The translations under genes and the position numbers were made by a program. The notes beneath the pieces are model-generated. The model had not been told where the DNA came from. It searched no databases and saw only the letters and a program-made list of their open reading frames with translations. A stretch of 23,434 bases of DNA, from contig JAQUXR010000034.1 in assembly GCA_028692275.1 (NCBI GenBank), forward strand, positions 1 to 23,434, in the 5' to 3' direction. Shown in pieces: positions 16,364-23,434 of the stretch (position 1 is the first letter of the stretch; the number at the start of each line of letters is the position of its first letter). This DNA is from Frisingicoccus sp009929615 (GTDB taxonomy: Bacteria > Bacillota > Clostridia > Lachnospirales > Lachnospiraceae).

Positions 16364-19300
16364 CTAATCTGTTTTAATCTTTAGATATTTCTGTAACAAC
16401 GCATACAGCTTGTCATAATTTATAGGTTTCGCAACGTGACCATTCATTCCACTGGCAAGGGCCGCAGTAACATCCTCTGTAAAAGCATTTGCCGTCATAG
16501 CTATAATAGGAATATCTTTTGCCTGCACATGGTTTGAACCACGAATAGCCTTTGTCGCTTCGTAACCATCCATCACCGGCATCTGAACATCCATCAGAAT
16601 CACCTGATAAGTTCCCGGCTCCGAATGAACAAACTTTTCATAAGCCTCTTTGCCATCACCGGCGGCCTCTACGACTAAACCACTCTTTTCAAGAATAGAA
16701 ATAGCAATTTCAAGGTTCATCGCATTATCCTCTGCTAGCAAAACATGTATACCTGAAAAATCTATCTTTTCCTCGGAATGAACACTATCCACGGTTGGGT
16801 CATATTTTCCAAAGGTATTCACCAGCAGGTCGAACATCGAGGACTGGAACAACGGTTTGGCAATCAGTTTATTAACGCCTGCCTCCATCGCCGCATCACG
16901 AATCTCACTGATATCATAAGCACTGGCAATAATAATCGGCATATCTTTATTGCATTCCTGACGGATACGTCTGGCTGTTTCTACGCCATTTAACCCTGGC
17001 ATATTCCAGTCAATAAGGCACATATCGTATTCATAATCTGTACCTTCCCGCTTCTGTATCTGTCTTATAGCAGCTTCGCCACTGAGTACCACATCGCTCT
17101 TAACATGGCATCGTTTCAGCAGCATCTTCATATAATCACAGGAACGGCTTTCATCATCCACAACAAGGGCACGAATCTTTGAGAAATCACTTCTGCGCCC
17201 ATCTGCCTTCTCAGCCGCTTCTACTTTCTGGAATGCCATATGTATCGTAAAGGTTGTACCTTTTCCTTCTTCGCTGGCCACCTGAATACTTCCACGCATC
17301 ATTGTAACCAGGTTCTTTGTAATGGAAAGTCCAAGACCTGAACCACCATATTTTCTGGCAGTTTCTGCCTTTTCCTGCTCAAAAGGACTGAAAATACGCT
17401 GCATAAATTCCTGAGTCATACCAATACCTGTATCAGCCACTTCAAAACGCAGCCGCACCTGGTTGTCACCGCCCTCAAGCTGGGTAACTCTCAAAGAGAT
17501 TGTTCCATCCTCTGGTGTAAACTTCATAGAATTTGACAGAAGATTCATTAAAATCTGATTCAGTCGAAGGGAATCACCAATGACTCTTTCTTCCGTTAAC
17601 TCCATTATTTCCACTTTGAAATCTATTCCCTTTTTCTTCGCCTGATTGTAAAACATCAGAGAAATAGCAGATAACAATTCTTTTAAATCAAAAGGCTCCG
17701 ATGCTATTTTAATCTTACCGCTTTCAATAGCTGAAATATCCAGCACATCATTAATAATGTTCAGCAGATGCCTTGCCGCACTCTGGCATTTATCAATATA
17801 ATCGCTCACCTTGACAGGTTCATTAACATAGTCCTGGGTAAGTGTTAAATAGCCAATCACCGCATTCAAAGGTGTTCGAATCTCATGGGACATTCTGGAC
17901 ATAAAGTTTCCTTTGGCTTCACTGGCTTCTTTAGCTACCTGAAGGGCATCCATCAATGCCTTGCGATTTGCCTCTTCCTTCTCTTTCAGTTCATTAATAT
18001 TACGCTTAAACAGCATAACATTATATGGATGATGTTCATCCGGAATCATACCGTAAATCGTATAGATATACCACCGGTATTCGCCGTCTTTGCCTTTTCC
18101 CCGGGCCTCAAAAATATACTCTCTGCCCTTTTTAATAAGGTCATCCATCTGTTCTGGAGTCAGATTCTCTGCAACGTCTTTATAATCGTCAGGATGTAGG
18201 AATTTCTGATAATTATCTTCTGTCTTATATGGTGCTTCATCCATGCAAAGAACATCCTCTTTAAAATAGTATTCTTTGCTGGTCATTGCTTTTAGATTGA
18301 TTTCCATGACACTTTCGTTATCACGGCATACATAGGTGAATAGACGCTGAATCTCTTTGGCACGCTCTTCATCCATCTTTCGTGCTTTTTTACGGAATAG
18401 TACCAAAACAAAACCGCTTGCTAATATGAGAAATGCCCCAACAATAATGATAAATGCTATTGGGTGATAATAAATCAATTCCATTAAGGAGACATTTTCC
18501 GCATTTGTCTCCGTGTATTCCACCGTACGGGCATCCACCCATGTCTGGTCAATGCTCACCACGGTTTTATTCAAAATTGAAAATAACACCGTGTCATTAA
18601 TATCTGCAATACCTATACAGAAATCCGTATTGAAATCCGGTACCAACGTTGTCGTCAACTTGTGGGTAATATCCTCTTCCATGGTCTTTTCAGCTACATA
18701 CGTATACAAATAGCAGGCATCCTGTTTTCCGTCTTTAACAGCCTGTACACATTCATCTCCCGTAGTATAGTAGACAATATCTGTATTTTTAAAAAAGGTT
18801 TTCTCTAATTTTGCTGCAATATCTGAATTAGCAATAGTTGCTACACTTTTGATTTCACCACTGAAATTATTTCGTGTGACCCTGGATATATTCGCACTGA
18901 TATAGCTGTCTGTGATTCGATAGCCTTCATCCTCAGCCTGATTATAGTCAAATCGCATGTCCATACATAAATCTATGACATGATTCTTTCTGTATTGGGT
19001 ATATTCTTCCCTGTCCGCTACATCAATAATCTCATATGGCAGTCCGGTCCGGTCTAAAATCTGAGTTGCCACATCACCGAATATTCCGGCAATTTTGCCA
19101 TCTTCGTAATAAGAAAGCGGCGACCTGTCCGGATTAATAATAACTTTAAGGGTTCGTCCACTTGCTTTTAAATTGGCAATATACGTTCTTTCTTCCTCAT
19201 TAAAGGCAACTTCATTGCTGGAATCTGTGCCATAATATTTATTTTCCAGTTCGTTCTGAAGACTTGGATTATCCTGATTTAATTTGTCAATGGCATCATT

Positions 19301-19675
19301 TACCTGGTCGAGGAGCTCCTGGTTTCCTTTTTTTACACAGACATAATAAGGTGAAAATCCAAATTCAGATACAATCCATTCATTATCCGTCACACGAAGA
19401 CTGCTTGTTACAATGGCATCGATTCGTTCAGCCTGCAGTGCTTCTACAAGAGCTGTGGTACTATCAAACATAACCGATTCATAATTAAAACCTTTTTCCC
19501 TGGCAAATTCTTCAAAATCTGCATTTCGGCTGTTGCCTTCAATCATTCCGACACGAATCGTCCGGCTATCATCCTTTTCCTCTGCATGCACGGGAAAGCC
19601 AATTAAAAACGAACATATTATGCTTAAAAGGATAACAAAAGAAAGACCTTGTACGGACTTCTTCTTCATATTCAT
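16364..19675 (-). CDS. Hybrid histidine kinase with one full and one half solute-binding sensor, PAS and two receivers
   Basis: A 1103-residue membrane sensor kinase, paralogous to its downstream neighbour. Signal peptide (about 7-31, ending PVHA). Residues 39-150 match only the second half of a solute-binding domain (RVGMIEGNS onward). A full solute-binding domain follows (about 157-385), then a membrane helix (about 402-428), a PAS-like domain (about 445-560), HisKA with His597 in MSHEIRTPLNAVIGYL, and HATPase with NLLSNSMKF, VADTGIGM and GGSGLGLS. The first receiver (about 833-955) has VVDDE and Asp889; the second (975-1098) has AEDN, Asp1029 and AKP. Both receivers look functional, unlike in the paralogue. 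Its ATG follows the HPt stop codon directly (TAAATG), so kinase and HPt are coupled. An alternative start at codon 3 cannot be excluded. Confidence 0.92.
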   Translation of the reverse strand: MNMKKKSVQGLSFVILLSIICSFLIGFPVHAEEKDDSRTIRVGMIEGNSRNADFEEFAREKGFNYESVMFDSTTALVEALQAERIDAIVTSSLRVTDNEWIVSEFGFSPYYVCVKKGNQELLDQVNDAIDKLNQDNPSLQNELENKYYGTDSSNEVAFNEEERTYIANLKASGRTLKVIINPDRSPLSYYEDGKIAGIFGDVATQILDRTGLPYEIIDVADREEYTQYRKNHVIDLCMDMRFDYNQAEDEGYRITDSYISANISRVTRNNFSGEIKSVATIANSDIAAKLEKTFFKNTDIVYYTTGDECVQAVKDGKQDACYLYTYVAEKTMEEDITHKLTTTLVPDFNTDFCIGIADINDTVLFSILNKTVVSIDQTWVDARTVEYTETNAENVSLMELIYYHPIAFIIIVGAFLILASGFVLVLFRKKARKMDEERAKEIQRLFTYVCRDNESVMEINLKAMTSKEYYFKEDVLCMDEAPYKTEDNYQKFLHPDDYKDVAENLTPEQMDDLIKKGREYIFEARGKGKDGEYRWYIYTIYGMIPDEHHPYNVMLFKRNINELKEKEEANRKALMDALQVAKEASEAKGNFMSRMSHEIRTPLNAVIGYLTLTQDYVNEPVKVSDYIDKCQSAARHLLNIINDVLDISAIESGKIKIASEPFDLKELLSAISLMFYNQAKKKGIDFKVEIMELTEERVIGDSLRLNQILMNLLSNSMKFTPEDGTISLRVTQLEGGDNQVRLRFEVADTGIGMTQEFMQRIFSPFEQEKAETARKYGGSGLGLSITKNLVTMMRGSIQVASEEGKGTTFTIHMAFQKVEAAEKADGRRSDFSKIRALVVDDESRSCDYMKMLLKRCHVKSDVVLSGEAAIRQIQKREGTDYEYDMCLIDWNMPGLNGVETARRIRQECNKDMPIIIASAYDISEIRDAAMEAGVNKLIAKPLFQSSMFDLLVNTFGKYDPTVDSVHSEEKIDFSGIHVLLAEDNAMNLEIAISILEKSGLVVEAAGDGKEAYEKFVHSEPGTYQVILMDVQMPVMDGYEATKAIRGSNHVQAKDIPIIAMTANAFTEDVTAALASGMNGHVAKPINYDKLYALLQKYLKIKTD

Positions 19676-20026
19676 TTATTCTTTCACCGCCTCTGACCAT
19701 TCCTTAAAGGACTCTTCAACAGCATCTATCTGACCTAATGCCGCATCGTTATTTCCGGCACGAAAATCCAGCAGCATATCCATACAGACATCCGCCAGTG
19801 GAAGTAACCCCAGATTCAATGCCACCCCTTTAAGTGTATGCACCTCTTTCATCGCTTTATCGCAGTCGCCGCTATCTACAGCTTTTCGCAGTTCAATAAT
19901 ATTTTTATTTTCAGGCAGCTGCCGCAGATATTCCAGATAGAGTTCTTCATCCCCCATCAGGCGTTCAAGCGTATCCTCCGCTTCAGCTCCCATATCTTCT
20001 AATTTGTCAAACAACTCATTTGCCAT
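19676..20026 (-). CDS. Stand-alone HPt phosphotransfer protein
   Basis: A 116-residue all-helical protein. The conserved block KEVHTLKGVALNLGL has the phospho-accepting His63 and the HxxKG pattern of histidine phosphotransfer domains. Length and helix pattern fit a single HPt domain with nothing attached. It should carry phosphoryl groups between the C-terminal receivers of the hybrid kinases and the receivers of the c-di-GMP proteins, as in other multistep relays (inference from family and context). GGGGGA precedes its ATG. It lies 20 bases after the diguanylate cyclase gene and is stop-to-start coupled with the next kinase gene. It is the only HPt domain visible in the island, so it may serve all three hybrid kinases. 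Confidence 0.9.
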   Translation of the reverse strand: MANELFDKLEDMGAEAEDTLERLMGDEELYLEYLRQLPENKNIIELRKAVDSGDCDKAMKEVHTLKGVALNLGLLPLADVCMDMLLDFRAGNNDAALGQIDAVEESFKEWSEAVKE

Positions 20027-20046
20027 CTGTGATTCCCCCTTGTCAT

Positions 20047-21372
20047 TTACTGATTATCCATTCTGGTAATTCCTATGTCCTCAAGATGCTTTAATGTACG
20101 CCGTTTAAAAGCCCCTTTATCTATAGGTGCTGTCAAAATATCTGCAACCTTCGCCATCATAGCCTGCTGATACTGTCTAAGTTCTCCTTCCGGACAGATA
20201 GCAAGAACGTTTTCCATCCGAATACCCTCTGTTTCCGAAATTTCTTTCCAAAACTGTTCCAGTTCTTCATCAGGATCCGTAGCATCTACATAAGCAACCA
20301 CACATTCTTCAAGTGTGCTTTTTTTCATTCGTTTCAATTCCTTTAAATCAAGGACTTCTACAATACGCAACTCCAATGGAACAAGGGCATGAACCGCACT
20401 GCATACGCTGCGATTACGCCCAAGCAGCAATGCTGTCGGCCGTTCATCATCCGTCAGATTAATAGGCTCCTTACCATATTCCTGATATCTGGCTTTTCCA
20501 CTATCCTTCGCCATATAAAGTGCTTCATCTGCTTTTTCAAAGAGTTCATCATAGTGGAATGGTTTGGAATCATTGGTGACAAAGCCAATACTCAGAGAAA
20601 CATTCTCAGGGATTGTCAGATTCGGTTTATATTTCATTATCTGAACCAGCTCATTTACCTTTGTACGCACAAGTTCCAAAGAAGGTACATCCTGCATTAA
20701 AACAATAAATTCATCTCCACCAATACGCCCTACAATATCCGTTTTACGGAAATGACTCGAAATCAGGTCCGCTACAATACGAATCGTGTGATCTCCTGCA
20801 AGATGTCCTGAGGTATCATTAATCGATTTAAAATTATCGATATCAATTAGAATCAAAGCATGAAGTTCCTCTGGTTTTGACTGTAAAACCTCTTCAACTA
20901 ATTTTTCAGATGTCGTTTTATTATAAAGGGACGTCATCTGATCCAATGCCGCCTTTGTCTTTAGCTTTTCCGCCTCTAATTCAACAGAAAGCAGGCGCTG
21001 ATGAGAGGCCATAACATTGTCCACTCTGGAAAGCACAATTTCCGGAATAAAGGGTTTATTCACATAGTCATTTGCTCCCAGCTTAAATGCACGAATCTGG
21101 TCTTCCATAGCACCACTGCTTGTAATAACAACAACCGGTATATTTCTGGCATATTCAAGTTCTGCCCGTGCTTCCAGAACATCAAAGCCATCCATCACAG
21201 GCATAATCAGATCTAAGAGGATTACATCCACATTATCCCGACATATTTCCAGAGTTTCCAGAGCCTCTTTACCGTTATTTGCTTCTAAAATTGTATACTT
21301 ATCCGAGAAAAGTATTTTTAAAATTTCCCGGTTCATCTCATTATCGTCGACAATAAGTATTGTATTCTCCAT
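20047..21372 (-). CDS. Response-regulator diguanylate cyclase: REC-GGDEF-pseudoreceiver
   Basis: A 441-residue cytoplasmic protein. I use the ATG at 21372, with GGGAGTGA upstream; the codon before it is TTG. The receiver (1-122) has VDDN, Asp54 and NKP. A helical linker (125-142) leads to GGDEF (about 143-298) with RIGGDEF (GGDEF 218-222) and the RxxD inhibitory site (Arg209/Asp212), so it should make c-di-GMP from GTP when its receiver is phosphorylated and be product-inhibited. The last 130 residues (312-441) look like a receiver fold without the acidic pair: ALLLGRNRSV at the first strand, YVDATD (Asp363) at the third, and TAPID where KP is expected. That domain could be a dimerisation or partner-binding module. 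The HPt gene follows after 20 bases; a receiver gene precedes by 20. Confidence 0.92.
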   Translation of the reverse strand: MENTILIVDDNEMNREILKILFSDKYTILEANNGKEALETLEICRDNVDVILLDLIMPVMDGFDVLEARAELEYARNIPVVVITSSGAMEDQIRAFKLGANDYVNKPFIPEIVLSRVDNVMASHQRLLSVELEAEKLKTKAALDQMTSLYNKTTSEKLVEEVLQSKPEELHALILIDIDNFKSINDTSGHLAGDHTIRIVADLISSHFRKTDIVGRIGGDEFIVLMQDVPSLELVRTKVNELVQIMKYKPNLTIPENVSLSIGFVTNDSKPFHYDELFEKADEALYMAKDSGKARYQEYGKEPINLTDDERPTALLLGRNRSVCSAVHALVPLELRIVEVLDLKELKRMKKSTLEECVVAYVDATDPDEELEQFWKEISETEGIRMENVLAICPEGELRQYQQAMMAKVADILTAPIDKGAFKRRTLKHLEDIGITRMDNQ

Positions 21373-21392
21373 CAAGTTTCACTCCCTATGAC

Positions 21393-21986
21393 TCATTTTT
21401 TTTGAGAAAATGCTGCTGTAATTTTATCAGCCTCTTTATGTATATCTTCTGCCATTTCAGCAATCAGTTTCGGATTATCCTTGCTGTAATCAATAATCAT
21501 TGCAATTTTATGTAATTTCTCCGCTGAAGCACTTACCGCAGCCGCCAGCCGTTCATTCTGAATCGAACTAAGCGCACCGCCATTATCCTGTTTCAACAAA
21601 TCCTTTTCCTGCTGGGATTCTTTCATGGCCAGAATATTATCCAGCCGCTTCTGAATAACAATAGGGTCATAAGGCTTTGATACAACGTCATCCGCGCCAA
21701 GAGCAAGGGCCTCTCTCTCTGTTTTCTCTTTCATAGAAGTGGCCACTAAAATACCCATGTAAGGGTTCTTCTTTTCTACATTTAATAACTGTAATATCTG
21801 TAAGCCTGTCATTCCCGGCATTATGATATCTAAAAGTAATGCATCTACATGGGTAGACCTCAATATCTCCATCGTTTCCATGCCGTCTTCGGCCTCCAGT
21901 ACACTATAGGTACCATTCAGAAAACGTTTAATAACTGTGCGGTTCATTGCATCATCATCCGCCACAAGCAGCACTTTCTTTTCCAT
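21393..21986 (-). CDS. Stand-alone receiver protein with short helical tail
   Basis: A 197-residue protein. The receiver domain (1-122) has VADDD, phospho-Asp53 (LLLDIIMPG), a Thr in VATSMK and Lys104 in SKPYDP, so it should be phosphorylated. Residues 123-197 are polar and helical (NERLAAAVSASAEKLHKIAM and onward) with no recognisable DNA-binding or enzymatic domain. It may act as a phosphate sink, a shuttle, or a protein-binding regulator of the neighbouring kinases, in the manner of single-domain receivers in other relays (inference). AAGGGAGG lies before the ATG. First gene of the tight group; a 189-base gap with a hairpin separates it from the upstream hybrid kinase gene. Confidence 0.88.
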   Translation of the reverse strand: MEKKVLLVADDDAMNRTVIKRFLNGTYSVLEAEDGMETMEILRSTHVDALLLDIIMPGMTGLQILQLLNVEKKNPYMGILVATSMKEKTEREALALGADDVVSKPYDPIVIQKRLDNILAMKESQQEKDLLKQDNGGALSSIQNERLAAAVSASAEKLHKIAMIIDYSKDNPKLIAEMAEDIHKEADKITAAFSQKK

Positions 21987-22009
21987 AACGAACCTCCCTT
22001 GTCACATGT

Positions 22010-22069
22010 AAAAAGGCATTCTCTGCGTTCTTTCATTACACTTGAGGAAATAAAAGCAGGAATGCCTTT
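22010..22069 (-). terminator. Hairpin with T-run between hybrid kinase and receiver genes
   Basis: On the minus strand AAAGGCATTC-CTGC pairs with GCAG-A-GAATGCCTTT (one bulged A) around a 29-base loop, followed by TTT. It ends about 23 bases before the receiver start codon. It could terminate the upstream kinase transcript, but if so the receiver operon needs read-through or a promoter within this gap. Confidence 0.6.
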
Positions 22070-22125
22070 GCATATCAATATTTCTCCAAATCCATCTGTA
22101 TTCGATTTCAGAACCAAGATTGGAA

Positions 22126-22154
22126 ATAATAACATCTTTGATAAAATTGTACAA
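22126..22154 (-). promoter_or_regulatory. Possible promoter of the receiver-cyclase-HPt-kinase operon
   Basis: Minus-strand TTGTAC (22149-22154), 17-bp spacer, TATTAT (22126-22131). The -10 is good and the -35 weak. It is the best candidate I see in the 189-base gap; transcripts from it would still cross the 22010-22069 hairpin. Confidence 0.3.
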
Positions 22155-22175
22155 CAAAATCCCACAGATTTCAAC

Positions 22176-23434
22176 TTATGTATACAAAATACAACAATAT
22201 TTTATCAAAGTTTCGTATAAATTAATTGCATCCACCGGTTTTGCAAGATGGGCATTCATTCCTGCCTCTGCAGAAAGTTTCATATCATTCTCTGAAACAT
22301 TTGCTGTCATGGCAATAATCGGAACTTTTTCTGCATCTTTACGCTTTAACCCACGGATTGCCTTTGCCGCTTCAATACCATTCATAACAGGCATTCGAAT
22401 ATCCATAAGTACCGCATCATAATAATTCTCACCGGAGGAAACAAACATGTCCAGTCCTTCTTTTCCATCTTTCGCCCAAAAGACCTCACATCCCACACGT
22501 TCCAATAATTTTCTGGATATTTCAGCATTCAGGTGATGGTCTTCACATAGTAGAATCTTTTTGCCGGCTAATTTGTCCATTTCATCCGCCTTTTTCTGTT
22601 CTTTCTGTTTTACAAAACCTGCCGCTGTCTTTTCGTCCACAAGCGGAATATTTAAAATCACAGTAAATTTTGAGCCCTTTTCCAGTTCGCTCTCGACTTC
22701 TATCCCTCCACCCATCAAATCAAGAAGGCTCTTTGTAATAGCCAGTCCAAGACCTGTGCCCGCATACTGGGCTGTCATATCATTTGCTTCCTGTTCATAA
22801 GGTGAAAAAATCTTGTGTTCAATATAATCCTTACTCATTCCAACACCATTATCTATAATATGGAAAAGCATGTGGGCTGTGTCCGCTTTATAAGAAAGCA
22901 CTTCCATAGAGAATATAACTTTTCCGCCCTGAGGTGTGAATTTAATGGCATTTGAAATCAGATTAATAAATATCTGTTTTAACCGTACTTCATCGACATA
23001 AATATAGCCATCTAAGTTTGCATTCTTATTGACAATTTTAAAATCAACGCCCTTCTGCCGGGCCGTTGAACCTACCATAGCTACAATATTGTCCACAATC
23101 GTCCTGGTGCTATACACCACCGGAGACAGGGTCATCTTTCCGGCTTCAATACGCTGTAAATCCAAAATATCATTGATTAAGCTCAGCATGTATTCCCCTG
23201 AAGACTCAATCATCTCAATATTATGTCGGAGCGTATTCGTATCCGTTTCCCGCTTTGAAAGTTCTGTCATTCCCAGAATACCGTTCATTGGTGTCCGCAT
23301 GTCATGACTCATTCTTGCAAAAAATTCCATCTTCGCATGATTTGCCTCTTCCAACTGGGCATTTTTCGCCGCAATTGCTTTCAAATTCTTTTTTTGAGCA
23401 GCCACATAGAGAAAAGCAGCTGTAATAACAAAAA
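22176..23434 (-). CDS. Hybrid histidine kinase, C-terminal part (5' end outside window)
   Basis: The frame is open to the window edge, so only the last 419 or so residues are seen. The first visible residues are hydrophobic (FVITAAFLYV), the end of a membrane helix; the sensor region is therefore upstream and unseen. Numbering from the GTG at 23405: HisKA with His34 in RMSHDMRTPMNGILG, HATPase with NLISNAIKF, IDNGVGM and GTGLGLA, then one receiver (about 282-404) with CEDH, Asp335 in LMDIRMPVMNG and AKP. The kinase, ATP-binding and receiver motifs are all intact. The GTG at 23405 lies inside the coding region and is not a start. It heads the signalling island as far as this window shows and is separated from the rest by a gap holding a hairpin. 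Confidence 0.92.
   Translation of the reverse strand, partial: FVITAAFLYVAAQKKNLKAIAAKNAQLEEANHAKMEFFARMSHDMRTPMNGILGMTELSKRETDTNTLRHNIEMIESSGEYMLSLINDILDLQRIEAGKMTLSPVVYSTRTIVDNIVAMVGSTARQKGVDFKIVNKNANLDGYIYVDEVRLKQIFINLISNAIKFTPQGGKVIFSMEVLSYKADTAHMLFHIIDNGVGMSKDYIEHKIFSPYEQEANDMTAQYAGTGLGLAITKSLLDLMGGGIEVESELEKGSKFTVILNIPLVDEKTAAGFVKQKEQKKADEMDKLAGKKILLCEDHHLNAEISRKLLERVGCEVFWAKDGKEGLDMFVSSGENYYDAVLMDIRMPVMNGIEAAKAIRGLKRKDAEKVPIIAMTANVSENDMKLSAEAGMNAHLAKPVDAINLYETLIKYCCILYT

Noticed and set aside
21944..22174. Open frame of 76 codons in the gap before the receiver gene
   Set aside because: It covers the hairpin and overlaps the receiver start in another frame; composition is not protein-like and there is no clear ribosome site.
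10159..23434. Possibility that the island is a mobile element or prophage insertion
   Set aside because: No integrase, transposase, tRNA attachment site or flanking direct repeat is visible, and base composition looks like that of the neighbouring genes.

Overview
The window reads as a chromosomal segment from a moderately AT-rich low-GC Gram-positive bacterium, most likely a gut-type Clostridia/Lachnospiraceae member. The basis is a T-box leader on thrS, near-consensus sigma-A promoters with 17-bp spacers, strong AGGAGG-like ribosome sites, lipoprotein signal peptides with Thr/Glu-rich linkers, and large multidomain hybrid kinases and c-di-GMP proteins of the kind common in that family. This placement is an inference from style; there is no 16S gene. 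I see no rRNA, tRNA, CRISPR array, transposase or prophage gene.

Left part (1-6150). A short secreted adhesin-like protein (minus strand) lies downstream of thrS. thrS is minus strand, with a complete T-box leader and a consensus promoter. A divergent promoter shares its -35 region with the thrS promoter and drives a plus-strand operon: lipoprotein alpha/beta hydrolase, an ArsR-type repressor resembling SdpR, and an SdpI-like membrane protein. A 38-bp near-perfect palindrome covers the predicted start of that transcript and is the likely operator. A small cytoplasmic alpha/beta hydrolase converges on this operon.

Middle part (6200-10120, minus strand). This is a complete polar amino-acid ABC importer (ATPase, lipoprotein binding protein, two permeases) with a cytidylate-kinase-like gene at its end and a terminator after that. 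Its consensus promoter is followed, before the first start codon, by a perfect-palindrome intrinsic-terminator hairpin, which suggests attenuation or a read-through set-point.

Right part (10159-23434, minus strand). This is a compact phosphorelay/c-di-GMP island. In transcription order it holds a hybrid histidine kinase (cut by the window end), a stand-alone receiver protein, a receiver-GGDEF diguanylate cyclase, a stand-alone HPt protein, two BvgS-like hybrid kinases with extracellular solute-binding (Venus-flytrap) sensors, and a 996-residue receiver-GGDEF(degenerate)-EAL-receiver-Cys domain-GGDEF protein. From the stand-alone receiver onward the genes are spaced 0-26 nt apart or overlap. 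No DNA-binding output domain is present, so the visible output is c-di-GMP synthesis and breakdown. Phosphoryl groups presumably move from the kinases through their receivers and the HPt protein to the receivers of the cyclases. The sensor domains belong to the same fold family as the binding protein of the neighbouring importer, so amino acids or similar small polar molecules are plausible cues.
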